Below are positions 8,859 through 18,318 of a DNA stretch of 64,000 nucleotides, piece by piece. The notes below the pieces were generated by a model, which worked only from the letters and a program-made list of their open reading frames with translations, searched no databases and was not told the DNA's origin. Source of the DNA: Actinoplanes sp. SE50/110 (GTDB lineage Bacteria; Actinomycetota; Actinomycetes; Mycobacteriales; Micromonosporaceae); NCBI RefSeq assembly GCF_900119315.1, contig NZ_LT827010.1, positions 1,534,001 through 1,598,000 of the forward strand, written 5' to 3'. The translations under genes were made by a program, and so were the position numbers. Numbering within the stretch: position 1 is the stretch's first letter; each line of letters starts with the position of its first letter.

Positions 8859-9475
8859 AAATGCGACCCCTGCTCGGCGTGATCGCGATGTTGACCGTGT
8901 CGATCCTCGCGGGGTGTTCCAGGGTCGACGTCCCGGACATCAACAGTCCGCTGTCGTCACCCGGTGTGACCCTACCGCCGTCGCTGTTCCCGTCGGTGGA
9001 TTCGCGACGATCGGTGCCTCCGGCCACTCATCACTGGAAAACCGATGGTCTCGCCTGTCCCTCAGTGACCAGGCCGGCGGCCGTCGCGGCCGGAATCGCC
9101 GGAGTGGGAAAGGTGGTCGACGCCGATCACCTCAGCGCCCTCGGCGACACCATCAGCTGCCAGTGGGGACCAGCCGACGGTACTGCCCCGTCGGCGATCA
9201 TGAACCTGACCACGACCACTCAGCAGGCAGCGGCCGACAGGGTTTGGGCGATCGGCGACAGCACGCTGAAGCAGCCGCTCAACGGGGTAGGTGAGCAGGC
9301 GTTCATGTCGGAGGACGTCGGCTTCGACGAGACGCGAATCGCCGTACGGTCCGGCAATGCCACCGTCCGCATCCAGCTGCTCGCGAAGCGGAACGACGCC
9401 GGGAGCCGGAAGGCGTTGCGGGGGGCGGCGGCGGACATCGCGAACGACCTGCTCACCTGTCTGGTGCCGGCGTGA
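8855..9475 (+). CDS. Lipoprotein, DUF3558-like
   Basis: A 206-residue lipoprotein with a lipobox LAGC (Cys at residue 21) after a hydrophobic signal. A Ser/Pro-rich linker is followed by a small mixed domain with cysteines in LACPS, ISCQWGP and LLTCLVPA. The cysteine pattern and QWG element resemble the DUF3558-type lipoproteins that accompany ESX-like genes in actinomycetes. Translation is coupled to the upstream gene through GTGA; an ATG six bases further in is an alternative start. It is probably exposed on the outer face of the membrane. The specific role is unknown. Confidence 0.65.
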   Translation: MKMRPLLGVIAMLTVSILAGCSRVDVPDINSPLSSPGVTLPPSLFPSVDSRRSVPPATHHWKTDGLACPSVTRPAAVAAGIAGVGKVVDADHLSALGDTISCQWGPADGTAPSAIMNLTTTTQQAAADRVWAIGDSTLKQPLNGVGEQAFMSEDVGFDETRIAVRSGNATVRIQLLAKRNDAGSRKALRGAAADIANDLLTCLVPA

Positions 9476-9575
9476 CGCTGCCGACGCCGCCGCGGCGGGT
9501 CAGTGCGGTGCCCGTGCCGGATCGACCCGATCACGGCGCGGGTCACCGCGTCCACCCGCACCCGCGCGCGCCGGT

Positions 9576-10844
9576 TCAGCGGCGCGGTCGGAACTCGCGG
9601 GCCAGCACGTAGCGCGCGGTGCTCGTGCCGATCCGCACCCCCTGTTCGTCGGCGCTGCGGAAGTGCACGCCGCCCCAGATCCGCGCCTCGATCACCTCGG
9701 CCAGCGCCGACGAGAAGCTCGGGAAGGCGCGGGTGGTGCCGGAGTCCGCGCTGTACGCGCTGATCGGCAGGTCGTCGCGGCCGAAGAAGCGCTGCCAGGT
9801 CAGGGTGATCGCGGAGAACGAGCAGGTGTGCCCGGAGGTGTAGTCCGGGAACGGCGGGGTGACCAGCAGCGGCGTCCAACTCGGATCGCCGGTGGTGTCC
9901 GGGTTGCCGTCGTTGTCCGCCTCGCGGACCGCGGTGATCGGGCGCCAGAAGTTCCAGTACTTCTTCTCGTTGTAGCAGGCGATCAGCGCGTCCACGTTGG
10001 TGATGTCGACCATCGCGAACATCCGCGCGGTCTGCAACGGGCTCAGGTGCCGGGTGATCGCGAGCTGGCGTTTCATGTCCCACTCGGTGAGCCGGCGGTC
10101 GTGCCACCAGATCGCCGACCGCGTCTGGTCGGCGGTGCGGACCGTGCTGGTCACCCCGCCGATCGCCTTGACCTCGTTCAGGTCCTTGGCATAGGTGGCC
10201 CCGGTCAGCGCGGGCGGACCGGCGGTGCGGAACATCGCGGCGTCCGGCAGCACGAACGGCTTCAGGTCGGCGAACCAGGCGCCGTCCTGGACGTTGGTCG
10301 GCGGGGTCGGCCGCCACTGGCCGGGCGCGGTGCCGACGTGGTAACTGTCCGAGGTGTCGAAGGCGCCGTCCCCGGCCCGCGCCTTGATCATCGCGTCGGC
10401 GGCCTGCCGGCCGACCCGGACGCCGCCGTTCTCGGCCCAGCCGTCCGGGATCGCGGCCAGTGCCGCGTCGTACTGCGCCTGAACAGTGTCGGCCTGATCC
10501 GGGAAGAGCGAGGTGAGCACCCCGGAGGCGGCCGCGGCCACGGCGGCGTCGACCGCATAGCCGCGGTGCGCGCGCGGCGCGGTCAGGTACGGCTCGAAGG
10601 GCACGCCGGACACCGCGTTCACGGCGTCGTAGACGGCGCCCTGCACCATCGCGAAGCTGCGCGCCGCGGTGGCCGGCGACTGCTTCGCCACCTCGTAGAT
10701 CTCGTTCTGCGCGTTGAGGTTCCAGGTCACCACGGCGTTCGGGCCGCGGGGCGCGGCCTGCGCCGCCGACGGCACGAAGGCGCTGGTCAAGGTCAGAGTC
10801 AGGGTCACGGTCGCGGTCAGGGCGGGCAATTGACGGTACGCCAT
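9576..10844 (-). CDS. Secreted vanadium-dependent haloperoxidase/PAP2-type protein
   Basis: A 422-residue protein with a signal peptide ending near AAQAAP (residue 31). The three PAP2/vanadium haloperoxidase motifs are visible: YWNFWRPITAVR (Lys/Arg region), PFPDYTSGHTCSFSA (Ser-Gly-His), and EARIWGGVHFRSADEQG (Arg-x-x-x-x-His-like). These residues bind vanadate or phosphate. The family, widespread in Streptomyces and Actinoplanes, includes haloperoxidases and acid phosphatase-like proteins; the precise substrate is not deducible. The gene is monocistronic and converges on the ESX-like operon. Export is probably by Sec. Confidence 0.85.
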   Translation of the reverse strand: MAYRQLPALTATVTLTLTLTSAFVPSAAQAAPRGPNAVVTWNLNAQNEIYEVAKQSPATAARSFAMVQGAVYDAVNAVSGVPFEPYLTAPRAHRGYAVDAAVAAAASGVLTSLFPDQADTVQAQYDAALAAIPDGWAENGGVRVGRQAADAMIKARAGDGAFDTSDSYHVGTAPGQWRPTPPTNVQDGAWFADLKPFVLPDAAMFRTAGPPALTGATYAKDLNEVKAIGGVTSTVRTADQTRSAIWWHDRRLTEWDMKRQLAITRHLSPLQTARMFAMVDITNVDALIACYNEKKYWNFWRPITAVREADNDGNPDTTGDPSWTPLLVTPPFPDYTSGHTCSFSAITLTWQRFFGRDDLPISAYSADSGTTRAFPSFSSALAEVIEARIWGGVHFRSADEQGVRIGTSTARYVLAREFRPRR

Positions 10845-10899
10845 CAGGTCCCCCGGGGACTCGTCAGAGTCGATGCGTATGCATCACCACCCTGGTCGC

Positions 10900-12231
10900 T
10901 CAGGGCCGTCCACACAAGACCCGGCGGCCGGTCTCGTGGAGATCCAGCTCGCTGATCATCCGGGCGGCGGCCACCGCCCGGATCACCCGGCCCGCACCGC
11001 CGGCCCGGCCCGCCCACTCCGCCGTGTCGATCGAGCCGAGCCGGTCGATCCGGAAGCCGACCGGGACACCGTCGACCTGGGCGACGAGCACGCACGGGTT
11101 GACCGGCTCCGGCCGCCGGCCCAGCAGACCGGCCAGGCAGACCAGCGGGATGGCGGCCCGCCGGTGCTGGATCATGCCGAGCACCGGGCCGTCGCCGCCG
11201 ACTCCGGCGGGCATCGGGATGATCTCGGTGATCTGGTCGAGCGGGGTGGCGAAGTCGCCGCCGGCGGCGTAGGTCAGGAATGACCCGCCGGCCCGCGCGG
11301 CCACCGCCCGGGACTCCGGGCGGGCGCCCAGCCGGCTGGCCGCCGCCAGTGCGCCCAGATCCGGATCGGCGTCGACGGCGGCCGGATCGAGCACCAGGAA
11401 CCGGCCGGCCGCCGGAGTCTCGACCAGGCCGGCGATCAGGCCGGGGCGGGGGAGGACGACGGCGGGCACGGCGAGCACGTCGGCCTCGGCCAGCCGGTGC
11501 AGCCCGACGAGCGCGGTGACCGGCAGGGCGACGTGGCCGCCGGCGACCCGCAGCACCAGGTGCGCGGTCACGGTGGCCGGGCCGGGGCGGTCCGTGCCGA
11601 ACAGCGGGAGCGGGTCGAGCACGGGCAGCTTACGGCCGTCGTACGACAGGAATCTGCCGGCCGCCGTACCCGGCGTGATCGTGTGCACCAGGGAGGTGTC
11701 CACACCCAGGGTCAGCTCGCCGCAGCGGACCACGACGACGGTCCGTGTCGCCCCACCGGCGGTGGCCGCGGTCTGCGTGTCCCGCACCTGCACCGCGGGC
11801 AGCCCCGGAAGTCGGCGCACCGCCGCGGTGTCCAGCACCGCGACCGGCCCCGCCCCGGCGGGTTCGGTGAACAGGTGCGACACCAGGGACGGCCCGGCGC
11901 CGGTCGTCACCGGCCGCACCGCACCCGGCTCGGGGCGCAGCATGCCCAGCACACCGTCGGCCAGCAGCCCGAACCGGTGCTCGCCGTCGGCGACGACCAG
12001 GACCACCTGCTCGTCCGGGGCGGCATCGCCGACCCCGAGGTGCGGGCGCAGATCGAGTACCGGCAGCACCAGGCCGCGCAGGTTCAGCGAACCGGCCACG
12101 CCGCCGCCCGGGAACGGCGCCGGATCCAGCGCCGGCGGGCAGGCGACCGCCTCGTGCAGGGCGGTCAGCGGCAACGCCAGGGTGAGCGGGCCGAGCCGGG
12201 CGGCGCCGTAGGTGATCCGGTCAGCGGGCAT
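10900..12231 (-). CDS. Triple CheW-domain chemotaxis protein
   Basis: A 443-residue protein made of three successive CheW-like SH3 repeats: about residues 1-140 ([16 protein letters not shown]), 165-300 ([15 protein letters not shown]) and 310-443 ([17 protein letters not shown]). Each has the beta-barrel signature of an adaptor that couples receptors to the CheA kinase. It overlaps the upstream chemoreceptor gene by 11 bases, so the two are surely co-expressed. No cheA, cheY or flagellar gene is in view. Single proteins with several CheW domains are uncommon; this one may scaffold a cytoplasmic array. Confidence 0.85.
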   Translation of the reverse strand: MPADRITYGAARLGPLTLALPLTALHEAVACPPALDPAPFPGGGVAGSLNLRGLVLPVLDLRPHLGVGDAAPDEQVVLVVADGEHRFGLLADGVLGMLRPEPGAVRPVTTGAGPSLVSHLFTEPAGAGPVAVLDTAAVRRLPGLPAVQVRDTQTAATAGGATRTVVVVRCGELTLGVDTSLVHTITPGTAAGRFLSYDGRKLPVLDPLPLFGTDRPGPATVTAHLVLRVAGGHVALPVTALVGLHRLAEADVLAVPAVVLPRPGLIAGLVETPAAGRFLVLDPAAVDADPDLGALAAASRLGARPESRAVAARAGGSFLTYAAGGDFATPLDQITEIIPMPAGVGGDGPVLGMIQHRRAAIPLVCLAGLLGRRPEPVNPCVLVAQVDGVPVGFRIDRLGSIDTAEWAGRAGGAGRVIRAVAAARMISELDLHETGRRVLCGRP

Positions 12232-13549
12232 GTTCGGCGACCAGCCGGGAGACGAGACGGTCGACCTCCTGCGCGGCGGCCTGCTGCACCCGGGTCGAGC
12301 CGGAGATGCTGCCGATCGCCTCGTGGGTCCGCTCCACGCTGTCCACGATGTGCTGGAACGCCGCGCCCGCCTCGGCCGACACCCGGGAACCCTCGTGCAC
12401 CCGTTCCGCCGCCTCCTCGACCAGCCGCCCGACGTGCTGGGCCGCCTCGAAGGACCGCTCGGCCAGCTTGCGCACCTCGTCGGCGACCACCGCGAAGCCG
12501 ATGCCGTGTTCGCCGGCCCGGGCCGCCTCGATCGAGGCGTTGAACGCCAGCAGGTTCGTCTGGTTGGCGATCTCGCTCATCACCCGCACCTCGTCGGCGA
12601 TCGCCTTCGACGACTTCTCGATCAGGCCGATCGCCTCCATCGACGCCTGCAGCGCCTGCGCGCCACCGGTCGCCGCGGTCTGTGTCCGCGCCGCCAGCTC
12701 GGCCGCGGTCTGCGAGGTGCCGGCGATCTCCGCGATCGACTCGGACAGACTCTGCACCGACGTGGTCACCTCGGCCGTCCCGGCGATCAGCGCGTCGATC
12801 CGCTGTTCCCGCTCCACCTGGGCGGTGATGTCGGACGCGTACTTGACCACCCGGATCGGCTTGCCGTCCACGTCCATGATCGGGTTGTACGTCGCCCGGA
12901 TCCAGACCTGGCGCCCGTAGTTGCCGACCCGCTCGAAGCGCCCGCTGATGAACTCGCCCTTGCCCAGCCGCAGCCAGAAGTCCCGGTACTCGTCGGAACG
13001 CCGGTAGTCCTCGGTGCAGAACCGGCTGTGGTGACTCCCGACGATCTCCCGCAGCGTGTACCCCATGGTCCGCAGGAAGTTCTCGTTCGCCTGCAGCACC
13101 GTCCCGTCCAGGTCGAACTCGATCACCGCGTTCGACCGGTTCAGCGCGTCCACCTTCGCGGCGAACTCGGTGTTGCGCAGCTTGGCCGCGGTGACGTCGA
13201 TGGCGAACTTGACCACCTTGTACGCCCGGCCCTGCTCGTCCAGAATCGGGTTGTAGGTGGCCTGCAGCCACAACTCCCGCCCGTCCCGGCCGAACCTCCG
13301 GTACTCGCCGGCCTCGAACTCGCCCGCAGCGAGCCGCTGCCAGAAGGCCGCGTACGCGTCCGACCCGGCGTACTGCGGATCGCAGAAGATCCGGTGATGC
13401 CGTCCGGTGATCTCGGCGAGTGTGTAGCCGGTGGCGGCCAGGAAGTTCGCGTTCGCGGTCAGGACGTTGCCGTCCACCCCGAACTCGATCACCGCCTGCG
13501 ACCGGTCGATCGCGGCCATCCGGCCGGTGTACTCCGAAAGATCGGTCAT
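12221..13549 (-). CDS. Soluble PAS-PAS methyl-accepting chemotaxis protein
   Basis: A 442-residue cytosolic receptor without membrane segments. Two tandem PAS domains (residues 10-130 and 135-255) each carry the sequence pattern of Aer-like or heme/flavin PAS sensors: [18 protein letters not shown] and [19 protein letters not shown] signalling coiled coil follows at 260-442 with the highly conserved MCP hairpin ([21 protein letters not shown], residues near 345-365). This tip binds CheA and CheW. The downstream triple-CheW gene overlaps by 11 bases. The probable input is an intracellular redox or small-ligand signal. Start ATG is directly upstream of the first PAS helix. Confidence 0.9.
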   Translation of the reverse strand: MTDLSEYTGRMAAIDRSQAVIEFGVDGNVLTANANFLAATGYTLAEITGRHHRIFCDPQYAGSDAYAAFWQRLAAGEFEAGEYRRFGRDGRELWLQATYNPILDEQGRAYKVVKFAIDVTAAKLRNTEFAAKVDALNRSNAVIEFDLDGTVLQANENFLRTMGYTLREIVGSHHSRFCTEDYRRSDEYRDFWLRLGKGEFISGRFERVGNYGRQVWIRATYNPIMDVDGKPIRVVKYASDITAQVEREQRIDALIAGTAEVTTSVQSLSESIAEIAGTSQTAAELAARTQTAATGGAQALQASMEAIGLIEKSSKAIADEVRVMSEIANQTNLLAFNASIEAARAGEHGIGFAVVADEVRKLAERSFEAAQHVGRLVEEAAERVHEGSRVSAEAGAAFQHIVDSVERTHEAIGSISGSTRVQQAAAQEVDRLVSRLVAEHAR

Positions 13550-13867
13550 TTAAGCCCCCTCGCGTGCGGTCTGTCCGAGCACCCGCACCTTCGGCCGTCC
13601 CCCTCGCCTCTAAAGCGAAACACCCCGCCCGCTACCCGCCGGCGCGGTGTAGCCGATCGAACGGCAGTAGGCGCCGATGTCGAGGCCGCCGAGCTGCTGC
13701 GGGGTGGTGGCCGCCGAGGCCGGAGCGGTCACGGCTCAGGCTAGGAGTCTGACGGCTTTCTGCAATTGCTTGCAGACGAAACGTAACTTCCTTCATGGAA
13801 TGGTTCATCTTGCAGACACGGGCGCGGAAGCCTGGTGTGTCGGGAATGTCCTGATAGAACGTCCAGC
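13550..13867. other. Intergenic region between chemoreceptor and PIG-L genes
   Basis: This 318-base divergent gap holds the YCRS-type remnant on its left side and an AT-enriched stretch at 13745-13830 with two copies of cttgcagac (13767-13775 and 13809-13817). A GATAGA element (13853-13858) lies 10 bases before the GTG of the PIG-L gene, which would give a leaderless or near-leaderless transcript. Confidence 0.35.
13610..13732 (-). pseudogene. Possible 3' gene remnant (YCRSxGY-type C-terminal module)
   Basis: A 40-codon open frame ends LDIGAYCRSIGYTAPAG before its stop. The pattern ‘L..YCRS.GY’ occurs at the start of small C-terminal modules of larger actinomycete surface or kinase proteins. 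No start with a ribosome site and no upstream domain are present, so this looks like the residue of a deleted gene rather than a functional peptide. The identification is tentative. Confidence 0.3.
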
Positions 13868-15139
13868 GTGCGTTGGATCCGGATTCTCTCTACCGTGCTG
13901 CTGACCCTCGCCGGGACACCGGCGGCGCCGGTCGCGGTGGCCGCGCCCGGCCCGTGCCGCAACGCGTTGAGCGTCGTCGCGCACGAGGACGACGACCTGC
14001 TCTTCCTCAACCCGGAGATCAGCGACGACATCGCGGCCGGGCGCTGCGTCACCACCGTCTACGTCACCTCGGGTGACGCGGCCCGCGGCCCGGCCTACTG
14101 GCGGGGGCGCGAGGAGGGGGAGATGGCGGCGTACGCCCGGATGGCCGGCCGCCCCGGGCAGTGGACCGAGGACACGCTGACCGTCGACGGGCACGCCGTG
14201 CACCGGGCGACCCTGGCCGGCACCGCGATCACCCTGCTGTTCCTGCGCCTGCCCGACCGGCTCGGCGGCTGGCCGGCGCAGACCCTGCAACTGCTGTGGC
14301 TCGACCCGGCGACCCGAGTGCGCACTCTGGACACCGGCCAGGCATACGACCGACCGGCGCTGGTCGGCGCGCTGCTCGCGCTCCTCGACACGTACCAGCC
14401 GGCGGTGATCCGGACCCTGGACTTCCGTGACGCGTACGGCGACGGCGACCACGACGACCATCACACGACCGCCTACCTGACCTGGGCGGCGCAGCGGGCC
14501 TACCGGACACCGCACCGGACCGTCGGGCACCTCGGATATCCGGTCTCCCAGCGCCCCGTGACGCTGGACGCCGCGCGGGCCGCGGTCAAGCTCGGCTACT
14601 TCCTCACCTACGCGCCGCACGACCCGGTGGTCTGCCAGACCGAGGACTGGTGCATGCGCGGCAACTACGGCGGCTACCTGCGGCGCAACGTCCCGGTCGA
14701 GCTGCCGTACGGGGCGGGCCGCAACGTGGCGGCCGAAGCCCGGGTCACCGGCTCGTCCGGGGACACCGGCACCGGGCGCACCCCGGTCCGGGTGGTCGAC
14801 GGCCGGCTCGGACCCGAACTCATCGGTGAATGGGTCACCGCCGGTCAGCGGGCCGGCGCGTGGCTCGGCCTGGCCTGGCCGCAGCCGCAGTGGCTGGACC
14901 GGATCGTGCTGTTCGGCCGCCGCGACCCGGCCGGCCGGATCGCCGGCGGCGTGCTGCGCTTCGACGACGGCAGCCGGATCCGTTTCGGCCCGCTACCGGC
15001 CGGCGGCGCCCCGCTGACCGTGCGGTTCCCGGCGAAGAGGGTGCGCAGCGTGCGGCTTACCGTCACGGCGGCCACCGCCGGCGCCACCGGCCTGGCCGAG
15101 ATCCGGGCGATCACCGCCGACGCCGGCCGGCGCCGATGA
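13868..15139 (+). CDS. Secreted PIG-L family deacetylase with C-terminal discoidin-like domain
   Basis: A 423-residue secreted protein with a signal peptide at residues 1-26. The PIG-L/LmbE deacetylase domain (about 30-260) shows the zinc motif AHEDDD and a second metal-ligand block DGDHDDHHTT. The C-terminal 130 residues (NVAAEARVTGSSGDTG and on) look like an F5/8-type (discoidin) or NPCBM carbohydrate-binding module. The family removes N-acetyl groups from GlcNAc-containing sugars; here an extracellular glycan is likely. The GTG start was chosen because the signal peptide follows at once. The stop codon lies in the loop of a 12-base-pair hairpin. Confidence 0.85.
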   Translation: MRWIRILSTVLLTLAGTPAAPVAVAAPGPCRNALSVVAHEDDDLLFLNPEISDDIAAGRCVTTVYVTSGDAARGPAYWRGREEGEMAAYARMAGRPGQWTEDTLTVDGHAVHRATLAGTAITLLFLRLPDRLGGWPAQTLQLLWLDPATRVRTLDTGQAYDRPALVGALLALLDTYQPAVIRTLDFRDAYGDGDHDDHHTTAYLTWAAQRAYRTPHRTVGHLGYPVSQRPVTLDAARAAVKLGYFLTYAPHDPVVCQTEDWCMRGNYGGYLRRNVPVELPYGAGRNVAAEARVTGSSGDTGTGRTPVRVVDGRLGPELIGEWVTAGQRAGAWLGLAWPQPQWLDRIVLFGRRDPAGRIAGGVLRFDDGSRIRFGPLPAGGAPLTVRFPAKRVRSVRLTVTAATAGATGLAEIRAITADAGRRR

Positions 15140-15808
15140 GCGCCGGCCGGCATCCCCCGTTACCGACAGGTCCAGTCCCTCGGCGGCCACCCAGCCGTCC
15201 GCGGCGATCTTCTCGGCGCTCCAGAGATCGGCCGGCAGCCTTTGGAACTCACCGGTGGTGATCCGGTACCGCATCGGGGTGGAGGCCGTCGACTGCTCGG
15301 TCTCGACGACCGCGTTGCCGGTCACCCAGCCGTTGCTGATCGCTGAGGGCGCGAAGGAGGTCGCCCTGCGGCCGCCGTCGACGGTGGACAGTGGCAGGTA
15401 GCGGCCGGTGCCGCCGGGAAACCAGAGATACGCGGTGGCCGACTTCCCGGCCCTGCCGACCGAGCCGAGGATGGTGCCGTCCTCGGCGATGTTGCTCGCC
15501 GAGCCCTCGGTCGCCCCGGCCGGCAGTGGCAGCCGGACCGGCGCCGCGGACGCCGACGCCCAGCGAACCGGCACTCCCCCGGGAGACCCGCCCCTCCCTC
15601 CGACGATCACCCCGGCCTCGTTGATCGCGATCGCTCCCACGCCGCTGCCGCGCAACCGGGTGAAGCGGCCGTCGGCGTACCCGAAGGAAGCCTGATGGTT
15701 CTGCAGATAGCCGGTGGCGACGCCGGTGCCGTCCCGGGTCATGTCGACGATCTCGGCGTCGGTAGCCGGCAGGGTTGTCCGCCGTGCGATCGTGCCGTCC
15801 TTCCACAC
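14993..15808 (-). pseudogene. Fragment of a HAF-repeat/beta-propeller-like secreted protein
   Basis: The frame encodes propeller-like repeats: GYLQNHQASFGYADGRFTRL, AIAINEAGVIVGG, ASNIAEDGTILGSV and PSAISNGWVTGNAVV. This alternation of A-I-N-x-x-G-x-I/V-G blades is typical of HAF-type proteins. Open frame continues upstream of 15808 (HARWWKSGDGLIVWKDG) with no ATG or GTG before the HNH gene. Downstream it runs 147 bases antisense into the PIG-L gene with a sequence that loses the repeat pattern near 15170. Both ends therefore look truncated, and I interpret it as an internal gene fragment left by a deletion. Confidence 0.5.
15122..15151. terminator. Perfect 12-bp hairpin enclosing the PIG-L stop codon
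   Basis: GCCGGCCGGCGC (15122-15133), loop cgatga, GCGCCGGCCGGC (15140-15151). The TGA stop (15137-15139) is within the loop. There is no U-tract. It can act for both the PIG-L gene and the remnant on the opposite strand. Confidence 0.6.
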
Positions 15809-15929
15809 GATCAGCCCGTCTCCAGATTTCCACCATCTCGCATGTACGAAGGCATCCGCAGCGGATCGGTGGTATGCGATGTCGTGGAGAATCCGGCGGG
15901 CTTGCCGTCCCCGGTGGGTGGGGACTGGT

Positions 15930-17267
15930 CTAGTTGCCGGGGTAGATCTCCCGGTGGTAGGCCAAGAACGCGGGGTTGATGTCGTGTCCCTCAGCGCGGC
16001 GTAATATCCCGCGGTGTGGCTGGTCCGACCGGATGGTCAGGTCGGCGTCGATGGTGATGGCTCCGTTGTCGAATAGGACGTGGCAGTTAGGGCAAAGGCA
16101 CAGCATGTTGTCGGGCGTGTCGTTGCCGTTATGGGGTTCGCCCAGCGGTCGGATGTGCGCACCCTCCGCATACCCCCGGCCCTGAATCAGCAGGCGGGTA
16201 TCGCACACCTGGCAGGTGTGGTTGTGCAGTGCTTTGGTGGCGTTGGCGAGCGCTACATTGCGGATGATCCGTTCCGATGTCGTCGCCCTGCGACCGGGAT
16301 TCGTCGATCCGGACGGCAGGGGCGTCGACGGTGTGGTGTGGGTTTCAGCCGTCGCGACGACGGCGGAGGGGCGAAAGCCAACCAGCCGGTATCGGCAGAG
16401 GCGGAATCCGTTGTCGTCCGGCTCTTGCCAAAAGCTTTCGACCAGGAAGAGGCCGTCATACCGGAGACCGACGGCCGGCGCGTGTGGGCTGCCGCGGTGA
16501 GCACCACGAATGACCCGCACGGGAGCGTTGGTGAGGTGACTGACGATCAGCGCGGCATTCCCTCGGGCCTTCGGATCTTGGTCGGCAATCTGCCTTTTGG
16601 TTCTCGGGTCCCGGCCGCCATGACCGGTGTAAATGATGACGTCGCCGAAGTCGCGGTCGGTGTATCCACCGGAGAGGACGATGGACTCCGCGCCTCTGCT
16701 GGCGGAACCGGCGATACCGGCTTGGAGCTCCCGGTGCACCCGATGGGCGAAGAGGTCGGCGCGGTCCTTGAAGGTGGCGCCCACATCAATGCCGGGGACG
16801 TCGCCGAATCCCTGGAACGGCAGTCGTTCGACGTTGAAATAGCTGAGCACGGAATGGGCCGTGCCGGTGTCAAGCTTGCCCACCGCGGCGAGCGCGAACT
16901 CCTCAAAGCCGCCACCACGCAGCGTTGAGTAAGCCGCCGGAGATAGCCCGACTAGCGGATCAGCTCGGTCGAGCCAGCCGGCAGCATCGCGGTTGGCCAG
17001 GGGCGGAGCGCCGGCATCGACATCCATGGACCACAGTGGCGAGCCCCGCAAGGCAACGACTGGGGACGCGGCCTGATCAGCCGCGGCGTGGCCGCTCACC
17101 TTGGCGACGGCGTCTTGGAGAGTCGACCGAGCGTCAGACCACCGACTCTGCCTAGGCTCATCCCGGTCGGCGCGCTGGGCGGCCCAAATGAGAGTAATCG
17201 CAAGATGCGCTGACGGTCGTCGCGGTTTGAGCCGGCCAAGCTCGGTGGTCATCTCATCGAGATCCAC
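15930..17267 (-). CDS. SRA (YDG)-HNH modified-DNA endonuclease
   Basis: A 445-residue protein. The N-terminal 140 residues are helical and unrecognised. An SRA/YDG-type domain follows at about 145-290: GDVPGIDVGATFKDRADLFAHRVH, then SIVLSGGYTDRDFGDVIIYTGHGGRD. The C-terminal HNH nuclease (about 345-410) has CQVC, AHIRPLG, DNMLCLCPNCH and LFDNG, giving both the zinc-ribbon cysteines and the catalytic His. SRA-HNH proteins are type IV restriction enzymes that cut DNA carrying 5-methyl- or hydroxymethyl-cytosine. The start GTG at 17267 has a ribosome site (gggggatca). No partner methylase is near, as expected for type IV. Confidence 0.85.
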   Translation of the reverse strand: MDLDEMTTELGRLKPRRPSAHLAITLIWAAQRADRDEPRQSRWSDARSTLQDAVAKVSGHAAADQAASPVVALRGSPLWSMDVDAGAPPLANRDAAGWLDRADPLVGLSPAAYSTLRGGGFEEFALAAVGKLDTGTAHSVLSYFNVERLPFQGFGDVPGIDVGATFKDRADLFAHRVHRELQAGIAGSASRGAESIVLSGGYTDRDFGDVIIYTGHGGRDPRTKRQIADQDPKARGNAALIVSHLTNAPVRVIRGAHRGSPHAPAVGLRYDGLFLVESFWQEPDDNGFRLCRYRLVGFRPSAVVATAETHTTPSTPLPSGSTNPGRRATTSERIIRNVALANATKALHNHTCQVCDTRLLIQGRGYAEGAHIRPLGEPHNGNDTPDNMLCLCPNCHVLFDNGAITIDADLTIRSDQPHRGILRRAEGHDINPAFLAYHREIYPGN

Positions 17268-17460
17268 TGATCCCCCGTGCTGAATGCGAGGCGAGTCTAG
17301 GCAATTGCCTAGTTGGTCGGCACCATCATGCAACCGAGGTGCGACATCTTTGATCTAGGCAGTGTGGCGACAGAGTTTGTCTGTGAGGTTGGGAACATGA
17401 CGGACAAAGCTTCGGTGGCATATCGTGCCGGAGTTGTAGCCGTCGGTGAACGGGGGACAC

Positions 17461-18318
17461 GTGCAGCGCCGCTGGCATCTGGTTGTTCTGGCAGTGCTCG
17501 GGGTTTTGGCGCTTGCCTGTGAGGGGGGTGCCGGCTCCGATCCCGCGCCGAAGCCCACCGCCACCAGGAAGCCCCGGCCCGGCGGCGGCCCGGCGTCGAT
17601 GGCCGCGCTCGGTGACTCGATCACCGCCGGGGTCGGCAGCTGTGTCACCTACCTGGCCTGTTCGCACAATTCCTGGTCGACCGGGGACAACGACGGTGTG
17701 GACAGCCACTACCGGCGGATCCTGGCGAAGAATCCGGGGATCAAGGGCAACGAGCACAATTTCGCCGAGCCGGGCGCCGAGGCGGATGCGCTGGTCACGC
17801 AGGCGCGGCGGGCGGTCGACGCGAAGGCGCAGTACGTCACGATCCTGATCGGGGCGAACGACGCCTGCGCCGGGTCGGTGGCGGACATGACACCGGTCGC
17901 CACGTTCCGCAACGAGGTGGACCGGGGGCTGGCCGAGCTGAAGAAGGGTCTGCCGAGGGCGGATCTGCTGATGGTCAGCATCCCGGATCTGTACCGGCTG
18001 TGGCAGGTCGGCCGCAACGACGACGACGCGGTCCGGGTCTGGCGGACCGGGGGCGTCTGCCCGTCGATGCTGGCCGATCCGACCTCGACGGCGTCCGCCG
18101 ACGAGCGGCGGCGCCGGGCGGTGCGGGATCGGATCGACGCGTACGACGAGGTGCTGCACCGCTCGTGCGCCGGGTACGGCAGCCGCTGCCGATGGGACGG
18201 CGGCCGGGTGCACGGTCTGCGGTTCAGCCTGGACCTGGTGAACAGGTTCGACTATTTCCACCCGAACCTGAAGGGGCAGAACGAACTGGCCGACGTCACG
18301 TTCGCCGCGCGTAACTAG
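17461..18318 (+). CDS. SGNH/GDSL-type hydrolase lipoprotein
   Basis: A 285-residue lipoprotein with lipobox LALAC (Cys 20) and a Pro-rich linker. The SGNH hydrolase domain carries block I AALGDSITAG (catalytic Ser), a G-block, LIGANDACAG (Asn), and a C-terminal DYFHPNLKGQ with the Asp-x-x-His pair. Such enzymes are extracellular esterases or lipases. Start GTG 17461 was preferred over GTG 17446 because gggggac lies 5-6 bases ahead and the signal peptide begins at once. The 3' end overlaps the convergent MFS gene by 23 bases. Confidence 0.88.
   Translation: MQRRWHLVVLAVLGVLALACEGGAGSDPAPKPTATRKPRPGGGPASMAALGDSITAGVGSCVTYLACSHNSWSTGDNDGVDSHYRRILAKNPGIKGNEHNFAEPGAEADALVTQARRAVDAKAQYVTILIGANDACAGSVADMTPVATFRNEVDRGLAELKKGLPRADLLMVSIPDLYRLWQVGRNDDDAVRVWRTGGVCPSMLADPTSTASADERRRRAVRDRIDAYDEVLHRSCAGYGSRCRWDGGRVHGLRFSLDLVNRFDYFHPNLKGQNELADVTFAARN

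Noticed and set aside
9291..10955. A 554-codon plus frame through the haloperoxidase gene
   Set aside because: Antisense shadow of a motif-rich gene; Arg/Gly/Val composition only.
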